Source: an uncultured Pseudomonadota bacterium
GTDB lineage: Bacteria > Lernaellota > Lernaellaia > Lernaellales > Lernaellaceae
Direction of reading: 5' to 3'
NCBI GenBank assembly: GCA_937967875.1
Contig: CALBTQ010000825.1
Location: 1-5,270 of the forward strand
DNA: 5,270 nucleotides
The position numbers were made by a program, and so were the translations under genes. A model generated the notes under the pieces. It was not told where the DNA came from. It searched no databases and worked only from the letters and a program-made list of their open reading frames with translations. Below, piece after piece: positions 1 to 5,270 of the stretch (position 1 is its first letter; each line of letters opens with the position of its first letter).

Positions 1-44
1 CACCGAGATCTACACTCTTTCCCTACACGACGCTCTTCCGATCT
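1..44 (+). other. Illumina P5/TruSeq adapter contamination (not genomic)
   Basis: These 44 bases match, as I remember it, the 3' portion of the Illumina universal P5 adapter including the read 1 primer site: the stretch begins CACCGAGATCTACAC and ends with ACGCTCTTCCGATCT. It sits exactly at the window edge, as expected for an untrimmed read end carried into a contig. It should be masked. The minus-strand reading frame of the neighbouring gene runs into it and picks up a false C-terminus (RKSVV) and a false TAG stop at 23-25. The exact boundary is slightly uncertain because bases 45-50 (AGATCG) also match the start of the reverse-complemented adapter. Confidence 0.97.
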
Positions 45-973
<929 letters not shown>

Positions 974-979
974 ACGTTG

Positions 980-985
980 TCCTCC
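980..985 (-). promoter_or_regulatory. Ribosome binding site of the lipoprotein gene
   Basis: On the minus strand the sequence is GGAGGA, then six bases (CAACGT), then ATG at 971-973. This strong Shine-Dalgarno match fixes the start at the Met that directly precedes the signal peptide, and rules against the longer TTG-initiated frame. Confidence 0.85.
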
Positions 986-1026
986 GAGTTTTTGCACACG
1001 AACCGCACGCGCGATTCTAACGGCTA

Positions 1027-1054
1027 ATGTTAACCTTGACCATCCCCCCGTCAA
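1027..1054 (-). promoter_or_regulatory. Candidate sigma70-type promoter for the lipoprotein gene
   Basis: On the minus strand there is TTGACG (complement of 1049-1054; five of six bases match the consensus -35), a 16-base spacer, and TAACAT (complement of 1027-1032; four of six match the consensus -10). Transcription would start near 1020, giving a leader of about 45 bases before the ATG at 973. The call rests only on consensus matching in a 125-bp divergent gap. The host's sigma factor preferences are unknown. Confidence 0.35.
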
Positions 1055-1098
1055 CAAGCAAACTAGCTACGATATTTTTTTATTTCGGCGGCGGGGAA

Positions 1099-1989
1099 AT
1101 GAGCGAACTCTCTGTGATTATCGCGGCTTATCAGGCCGAAGCGACGCTGGCGCGAACGTTGCGTTCGCTGCTGGCCTGCCAAGACGGAGAGGCTGCGCAG
1201 ATCATCGTGGTCGACGACGGCAGCACCGACAACACCGCCGCCGTCGCCGAGCAAACCGGCGTCGTCGTCCTGCGCCGCCCACATCAAGGACGAGCCGCCG
1301 CGCTCAACGCCGGTCTGGCCGCCGCGCAAGGAAAGTGGATTTTCTTCATCGACGCCGATTGCCTCGCACCCGCGACCTGGCGCCGCGACACCTTCGCCCA
1401 CCTGGGCGATTACGACGGCCTCGGCGGCAACCTGCACCCCAGCGCCTTCACTGCCGTCGAACTGGCCAAGGTCTTGCGCTACGTCGAGGAGTTCGAGCGC
1501 GATATCATTTTAAAGAACGCCTACGCCGGCGTGTGCCTCAACGGCAACAACATGATGATCCGCCGCGAGGCGCTCGCCGCCGTCGGCGGCTTCGACGAAG
1601 GCTACATGCACGGCGCCGACGCCGACCTCACCCGGCGCTTGCTGGCCGCCGGATATCGGCTACTGCGCACGACGAAAACGCATACCGTTCACCTCAAGGT
1701 CGATACACTGCGCACGTTCCTGCGCACGATGTGGCGGCGCGGCTCGACCGTCCGCTTCGGCATGGATTCCGGTACGGAAAATGCGCTAACCCTCGCCCGC
1801 GCGTTGCTGCTGTCGCCGTTGAAATGGTTGGCGGTCGATCTGATGCGCGTGCCGCGCCTGCGTGTGTTCGGCAAGCAGGTCGATCCGTTGCGCGCCTGGC
1901 TGGCCCCGTGGATCAACCTCCTGGGCGGTTGGGCGACGGGCCTGGGACGCATTCACTTCTATCGGCGTTTTCGGCGGGAGCGCCCATGA
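1099..1989 (+). CDS. Family 2 glycosyltransferase (GT-A fold)
   Basis: A 296-residue inverting sugar transferase of the GT2 type, expected to move a sugar from a nucleotide-sugar donor to a growing lipid-linked or cell-surface glycan at the cytoplasmic face of the membrane. The N-terminus MSELSVIIAAYQAEATLART is the usual GT2 opening. The nucleotide-binding VVDDGSTDNT has Asp39-Asp40. The metal-binding DxD is Asp85-Ala86-Asp87 in FFIDADCLAP. The acceptor-side region reads GGFDEGYMHGADADL, with Asp174 and Asp176 where many members have an ED pair; MWRRG (Trp212) follows. The last 65 residues hold one or two hydrophobic or amphipathic segments and a basic tail (FYRRFRRERP), consistent with membrane association. 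The ATG was chosen because the protein then begins at the first beta strand; its Shine-Dalgarno is poor (GGGG at 1093-1096, two bases from the ATG). It overlaps the flippase gene by four bases. The sugar transferred is unknown. Confidence 0.9.
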   Translation: MSELSVIIAAYQAEATLARTLRSLLACQDGEAAQIIVVDDGSTDNTAAVAEQTGVVVLRRPHQGRAAALNAGLAAAQGKWIFFIDADCLAPATWRRDTFAHLGDYDGLGGNLHPSAFTAVELAKVLRYVEEFERDIILKNAYAGVCLNGNNMMIRREALAAVGGFDEGYMHGADADLTRRLLAAGYRLLRTTKTHTVHLKVDTLRTFLRTMWRRGSTVRFGMDSGTENALTLARALLLSPLKWLAVDLMRVPRLRVFGKQVDPLRAWLAPWINLLGGWATGLGRIHFYRRFRRERP

Positions 1990-3434
1990 GCCTGGCGCGC
2001 AAAGCGGCGGGCAGCGCCGCCTGGGTGGCCGGCACCACCTACCTCAACCAGGTGATCACCTTCCTGGCGAACGTCGCGCTGATGCGCCTGATCGCGCCGG
2101 AAGCCTTCGGCGTGCTCGCGCTGGCCGTGTTTTTCTGCACGCTGATGCGCAAGCTGCTGGCCTTCGGCTACAACCACGCGCTGATTCACAAGCAGAACGA
2201 TCTGCCCGAAGCCGCCGGCGCGCACCTGCTGTTGCACGTCGCCACCGGGGTGATCGTCGTGACCGCGGCGATCGTCATCCAACCGCTGGTGGCCGCGCAT
2301 TACAGCCCGCTGACAGCCGCGGTGCTCATCGGCGTGGCGATCGGCGCGGCTCTGGAAAACACGGGCAACACCCCGCGCATTCTGCTGGAAAAGGAAGTCG
2401 ACTTCCGCCGGCTGCAACTGGTCAACCTGAGCGTAAACGTGCTGATCAACGCCGTGGCTGTGCTCGCCGCGCTGTTGTGGGCCAACGTCTGGGTGCTGCT
2501 GGTGCGCCTCGCCGGCGCGCAGGCCGCCGCGGCGATCGGTTACTGGAAACTCAATCCGCGCTTCGACCTCGCCTGGCCGCGCTGGTCGATGTTCCGTTGG
2601 TTCCTGCGTTTCGGCACACCGCTGTGGGTCGGCGGGCTGGCCACCTTCGCCGTGCTGCAGTTCGATGATTTTCTCGTCGGCACCTTGATCTCCGAAACCG
2701 AACTGGGTTTTTACGCGCGCGCCTACGCCCTGGCCGTGCTGCCCACGACGATGGTCACGCACATCGTCGCCCGCGTGGCTTTTCCGTTGTACAGCAAGGT
2801 GCAGCACGATCGCGACAAACTCTCCGAGGCCTTCGGTCTGGTCATGCGCCTGATCGTGCTGCTGTCCGCGCCGGCGGCGATCGGCTTGGCCTTCTGCGCG
2901 CCGGAGTTCGTCGGCGTGGTCTTCGGCGACACCTGGCGGCCGATGGCGGTGCTCGTGCAGTTGCTGCTGGTCTACGAACTGCTGCGGCCGATCTTCGACG
3001 ACGTCGGCGAGCTGTTCACCGCCGTCGGTCAGCCGCGTAAAATCGGCCGCATTCAGGTCGCCCAGGCGCTGGTGATGTTGATTGCCGCGCCGCCGCTGGT
3101 CTACTTTTTTAAGGCCAAGGGCGCGGCGCTGACCGTCGGGGCGGTGATGCTGGTCGGCGTGATCCTGGCCTACCGGGATGTGCGGGCGCATGTTACCATT
3201 GATTTTCGCCATATCTTCATCGTGCCGGGAATCATCTTTGCCATGGCCGCCGCGCTCAGCGCGCTGGTGTTGCACTATCGGCCGATCGAGGGGGAGGTGG
3301 CGCGGTTGGCGGCGAAAATCGGCTTGTTCGGCGGATGGTCGCTTTTCTTGTTGGCGCTGGGGCAAGGGCGCAGTCTATTGCATGAATACCGCCGCATGCG
3401 GCAACGGTTGCAGGCCGGGGAGACAAGCGCATGA
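1986..3434 (+). CDS. Wzx-type polysaccharide flippase (MOP superfamily, polysaccharide synthase family)
   Basis: A 482-residue integral membrane protein of the oligosaccharide flippase type, which moves lipid-linked glycan units across the inner membrane. The length is typical. Hydrophobic segments run the whole length (about 12-14, judged by eye), starting with GSAAWVAGTTYLNQVITFLANVALMRLIAPEAFG, the usual first helix region and its APEAFG turn. The middle carries the family signature: FDDFLVGTLIS (from Phe226), ELGFYARAYALAVLP (Glu239 on), and VARVAFPLYSKVQHDRDKLSEAF. This resembles the WzxC/COG2244 branch rather than a MATE drug exporter. The C-terminus is basic and cytoplasmic-looking (HEYRRMRQRLQAGETSA). 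The start ATG overlaps the upstream stop (ATGA) and has GGGAG five bases upstream; the end overlaps the methyltransferase start by four bases. A longer frame continues upstream in phase, but that part is antisense or out of frame to real genes. The exported glycan is unknown. Confidence 0.93.
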   Translation: MSLARKAAGSAAWVAGTTYLNQVITFLANVALMRLIAPEAFGVLALAVFFCTLMRKLLAFGYNHALIHKQNDLPEAAGAHLLLHVATGVIVVTAAIVIQPLVAAHYSPLTAAVLIGVAIGAALENTGNTPRILLEKEVDFRRLQLVNLSVNVLINAVAVLAALLWANVWVLLVRLAGAQAAAAIGYWKLNPRFDLAWPRWSMFRWFLRFGTPLWVGGLATFAVLQFDDFLVGTLISETELGFYARAYALAVLPTTMVTHIVARVAFPLYSKVQHDRDKLSEAFGLVMRLIVLLSAPAAIGLAFCAPEFVGVVFGDTWRPMAVLVQLLLVYELLRPIFDDVGELFTAVGQPRKIGRIQVAQALVMLIAAPPLVYFFKAKGAALTVGAVMLVGVILAYRDVRAHVTIDFRHIFIVPGIIFAMAAALSALVLHYRPIEGEVARLAAKIGLFGGWSLFLLALGQGRSLLHEYRRMRQRLQAGETSA

Positions 3435-4009
3435 AGATCCTCGATCTCGGATGCGGTCCGCAGAAAACGCCGGGCGCGTTCGGCTTGGACGCACATTCGT
3501 TCGCCGGGGTCGATCTGGTGTACGATCTGAATCGCCTGCCGTGGCCGCTGGCGGACAACGCGTACGAGCGCATCGTCGCGCGACACATCATCGAACACGT
3601 CGAGGACGTGTCCGCCTTCATGGCCGAAATTCACCGCGTCGCCGCACCGGGCGCCCGCGTCGAGATCGTCACCCCGCATTTCTCCAACCGCAGCGCCTAT
3701 GCCGACCCGACGCACAAACGCGCAATGTCGGTGCGCGCCTTCGATTTCTTCACCGGCGGCGAGCCGCGCAAGCTGACCACGCCTGCGATCGCCGCACACT
3801 GGCTGCTGGAACATCGCTTCGTCTTCGAACGGTTCGCGCACGTGCCGCCGTTTTCGCTCATCGAACGCCGCCTGACCTTCAGCCGCATCTTCCGTTATCT
3901 CGGCGTCGCCTGGTTCGCCGACCGCTTCCTCGATTTTTACGAATTTTATTGCGCCTGGATCTACCCCGCGCGCGACATTGAAATCGCCCTGCGCGTGGAA
4001 AAGGAATAA
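3431..4009 (+). CDS. Small class I SAM-dependent methyltransferase
   Basis: A 192-residue methyltransferase with a Rossmann-type SAM-binding fold. The protein starts directly at motif I: MKILDLGCGPQKTPG (Gly7, Gly9), followed by GLDAHSFAGVDLVYDLNRLPWPLADNAYERI, where acidic residues Asp20 and Asp28 are candidates for binding the SAM ribose, then HIIEHVED (52-59), the conserved post-motif-II segment. Further on it has VTPHFSNRSAYADPTHKRAMSVRAFDFF. As I remember them, such short methyltransferases starting at motif I, with HVLEHL- and DPTHKR-like motifs, are common in polysaccharide gene clusters, so the short N-terminus is probably not a truncation. The start ATG overlaps the flippase stop (ATGA) and has GGGGAG eight bases upstream. 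A role in methylating a sugar or glycan intermediate is inferred from context only. Confidence 0.87.
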   Translation: MKILDLGCGPQKTPGAFGLDAHSFAGVDLVYDLNRLPWPLADNAYERIVARHIIEHVEDVSAFMAEIHRVAAPGARVEIVTPHFSNRSAYADPTHKRAMSVRAFDFFTGGEPRKLTTPAIAAHWLLEHRFVFERFAHVPPFSLIERRLTFSRIFRYLGVAWFADRFLDFYEFYCAWIYPARDIEIALRVEKE

Positions 4010-4012
4010 ACG

Positions 4013-5050
4013 ATGGACCTCGCGCGCTATGGCGGCAAAGTCGTCATGTTCTCCGACACGACCGGCGGCGGCTGGCGCGGCTTGCGCCGGCGGATGTTTC
4101 TCGCGTCGGACAAGTCGGTCGAGCAACTGGCGTTCACGCTGCATCGCAAACTTCACCGTCGCTATCGGCCGTACACGCTGCTGCCCTTCGCGCAGGCCAT
4201 TCACCTCGAAGTGACCAACGCCTGCAACCTCAAGTGTGTGATGTGTCCGCGCACCGGCATGGACCGCGACGTCGGCTTCATGCCGCGCGAACTGTTCCTC
4301 AAGATCGTTCAGCAACTCAAAGAACAGCGGCGGTGGATCGAATCGGTCGCGCTCATGGGGCTGGGCGAACCGCTGTTGCACAAGGAATTTTTCGACTTCG
4401 CCGTCATCGCGCACCAGGCCGGACTATCGCGCCTGTACACCTCGACCAACGCGACGCTGCTGGACGAACACAATGTCGGCCGCCTGTTGGGCGACGGCGC
4501 GTTCGATCAGATTATCGTTTCGCTCGACGGCGTCAGCGCCGCCACCTACGAGGCCGTGCGGCCCGGCTGCGCCTATGAGACGGTCGCCGAGAACGTCGCC
4601 CGCCTCTTCGCCCACAAACGCGCCGGCGGCCAACGGCGGCCGGAAATCGAATTGCAGATCCTGCTCATGCGCCAGACCGAAAACGAGATCGAAGCCTTCT
4701 GCGACTATTGGTCGCCGCATCTGGGACGCGGCGACCGCATCCTGATCAAAGAAGCCGACACCTTCGGTGGCCAGGTCGAAGACATACGCGCCGATTCGGT
4801 ACGCGCCGGTGAACCGGCCGAACGCTTCGCCTGCCGCCAATTGTGGAAGGACATGTCCATCGGCTGGGACGGCAAGGTGACCGTCTGCTGCAAAGACGTG
4901 CTCTACAAACTTGCGCTGGGCGACGCCCATCACGATTATCTGCTCGACCTGTGGAACTCCAAACGCTGGAACGGCATCCGCCGGCTGCATCGCGAAGGCA
5001 AATGGGATTGGTGCGATCCGTGCAACGTCTGCCGGGAGTGGTGGATTTGA
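4013..5050 (+). CDS. Radical SAM protein with SPASM-like C-terminal domain
   Basis: A 345-residue radical SAM enzyme, which would use a 4Fe-4S cluster to cleave SAM to a 5'-deoxyadenosyl radical. The cluster motif is C71-x3-C75-x2-C78 in NACNLKCVMCPRTG. Other fold markers are GLGEPL (116-121, the GGEP-like SAM-binding motif), LYTSTNATLL, and VSLDG (169-173). The C-terminus has an auxiliary-cluster pattern: C274-x12-Gly287-x4-C292, with an extra C293, then C334-x2-C337-x2-C340 just before the end. The first half fits the SPASM consensus Cx9-15Gx4C; the rest is shorter than the full CX2CX5CX3C-gap-C form. About 60 basic residues precede the radical SAM core. The start follows the methyltransferase stop by three bases, with AAGGA (4001-4005) seven bases upstream. 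SPASM enzymes are known for peptide, protein and small-molecule modification; in this operon a glycan or carrier modification is plausible, but the substrate is unknown. Confidence 0.9.
   Translation: MDLARYGGKVVMFSDTTGGGWRGLRRRMFLASDKSVEQLAFTLHRKLHRRYRPYTLLPFAQAIHLEVTNACNLKCVMCPRTGMDRDVGFMPRELFLKIVQQLKEQRRWIESVALMGLGEPLLHKEFFDFAVIAHQAGLSRLYTSTNATLLDEHNVGRLLGDGAFDQIIVSLDGVSAATYEAVRPGCAYETVAENVARLFAHKRAGGQRRPEIELQILLMRQTENEIEAFCDYWSPHLGRGDRILIKEADTFGGQVEDIRADSVRAGEPAERFACRQLWKDMSIGWDGKVTVCCKDVLYKLALGDAHHDYLLDLWNSKRWNGIRRLHREGKWDWCDPCNVCREWWI
5034..5038 (+). promoter_or_regulatory. Ribosome binding site favouring the TTG start of the last gene
   Basis: GGGAG lies eight bases upstream of the TTG at 5047-5049, a normal spacing, but 14 bases from the alternative GTG at 5053. 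It sits inside the 3' end of the radical SAM gene, consistent with translational coupling. Confidence 0.5.
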
Positions 5051-5270
5051 GCGTGCGTATTCTGCATGTCACCGATGCCTTTCCGCCCGAACGCGGCGGC
5101 GTCGAGCGCGTGGTGGAGAACCTCGCGGCGCAACAGGCGGCAAGCGGCTGGCGCGTGACCGTGCTGACCAAGGCCGTTGCGAACGCGCCCGCCGAGGAAC
5201 TGCGCGACGACGGCGTGCGCGTGCTGCGCTATGCGTATCCGCCGCGACCGACTCCACGGATGTATGCCGG
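5047..5270 (+). CDS. Glycosyltransferase family 4-type (GT-B fold), N-terminal fragment
   Basis: The first 74 codons of a gene that continues past the window. The translation begins (M)SVRILHVTDAFPPERGGV, continues ERVVENLAAQQAASGWRVTVLTK, and then has a charged EELRDDGVRVLRYAYPP segment. This is the characteristic N-terminal Rossmann half of GT4 glycosyltransferases: a first beta strand RILHVTD, a PPERGGVERVV glycine-rich loop that meets the acceptor or donor phosphate, a helix, and a second strand VTVLT. It would transfer a sugar to the glycan made by this operon. The TTG at 5047-5049 overlaps the radical SAM stop (TTGA) and has a GGGAG at good spacing; GTG at 5053 is the alternative and would remove only two residues. 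The catalytic C-terminal half, with its E-x7-E motif, lies outside the window, so the sugar specificity cannot be judged. Confidence 0.85.
   Translation, partial: MSVRILHVTDAFPPERGGVERVVENLAAQQAASGWRVTVLTKAVANAPAEELRDDGVRVLRYAYPPRPTPRMYA

Larger units (their letters stand above)
974..1098. promoter_or_regulatory. Divergent intergenic region
   Basis: This 125-bp gap separates the minus-strand lipoprotein gene from the plus-strand polysaccharide operon, so it should hold promoters for both. It contains an inverted repeat TTGAC (1036-1040) / GTCAA (1050-1054) with a nine-base C-rich centre, which places a -35-like TTGAC on each strand facing the other. It also contains the palindrome GTTAAC (1029-1034) and a T-rich stretch (1073-1083). 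The plus-strand TTGACC at 1036 has no good -10 at standard spacing (CAAACT at 17 bases is poor), so the operon promoter is not identified and may lie here in a non-consensus form. Confidence 0.5.

Noticed and set aside
974..1057. TTG start at 1055-1057 adding 28 residues to the lipoprotein
   Set aside because: The extension precedes the signal peptide, would bury it, and lacks a good ribosome binding site. The ATG at 971-973 has GGAGGA at six bases.
1073..1098. T-run followed by a GC-rich stretch, considered as a terminator
   Set aside because: There is no stable hairpin before the T-run in either direction, and the position just upstream of the GT2 start is not where a terminator of either flanking gene is expected.
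1959..3365. 468-codon minus-strand frame rich in Gln, His, Arg and Asp
   Set aside because: It is the antisense shadow of the flippase gene. The composition is typical of reverse readings of GC-rich coding DNA, with no domain or start signal.
3275..4414. 379-codon minus-strand frame opposite the methyltransferase and radical SAM genes
   Set aside because: It crosses three genes that have clear family motifs on the plus strand, and shows no motif of its own.

Overview
The window looks like the end of an assembled contig from a GC-rich, Gram-negative-type bacterium. The first 44 bases are not genomic: they match an Illumina P5/TruSeq sequencing adapter, so the biological sequence starts at about base 45 and the gene there is cut off artificially. 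The lipoprotein with a very long poly-aspartate stretch right after its lipidation cysteine, together with high-GC coding DNA, recalls Deltaproteobacteria/Myxococcota-like environmental genomes. That taxonomic placement is inference from memory, not a search result.

Layout. On the minus strand, 45-973 is a 3'-truncated secreted lipoprotein: signal peptide and lipidation Cys, about 50 Asp residues in two blocks, a beta-rich middle, and a redoxin/thioredoxin-like domain with a WCPYC active site. A 125-bp divergent intergenic region (974-1098) carries a candidate minus-strand promoter and a small TTGAC/GTCAA inverted repeat. From 1099 to the right edge there is a tightly packed plus-strand run of five genes: a family 2 glycosyltransferase (1099-1989), a Wzx-type multi-membrane-span polysaccharide flippase (1986-3434), a small class I SAM methyltransferase (3431-4009), a radical SAM protein with a SPASM-like C-terminus (4013-5050), and the first 74 codons of a GT-B/GT4-type glycosyltransferase starting at a TTG codon (5047 to the edge).

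How the genes work together. Three junctions are 4-base stop/start overlaps (ATGA, ATGA, TTGA) and the fourth gap is 3 bases, so the five genes are almost certainly one translationally coupled operon. The flippase and two glycosyltransferases point to assembly and export of a lipid-linked surface glycan (exopolysaccharide, O-antigen or similar). The methyltransferase and radical SAM enzyme probably modify the glycan or its precursors, but their substrates cannot be read from the sequence. The lipoprotein is transcribed divergently and need not belong to the same pathway.

No tRNA, rRNA, CRISPR array, insertion sequence or convincing terminator was seen. I do not see a clearly new biological system. 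The most solid unusual points are the adapter artefact with its false stop codon, and the poly-Asp redoxin lipoprotein.
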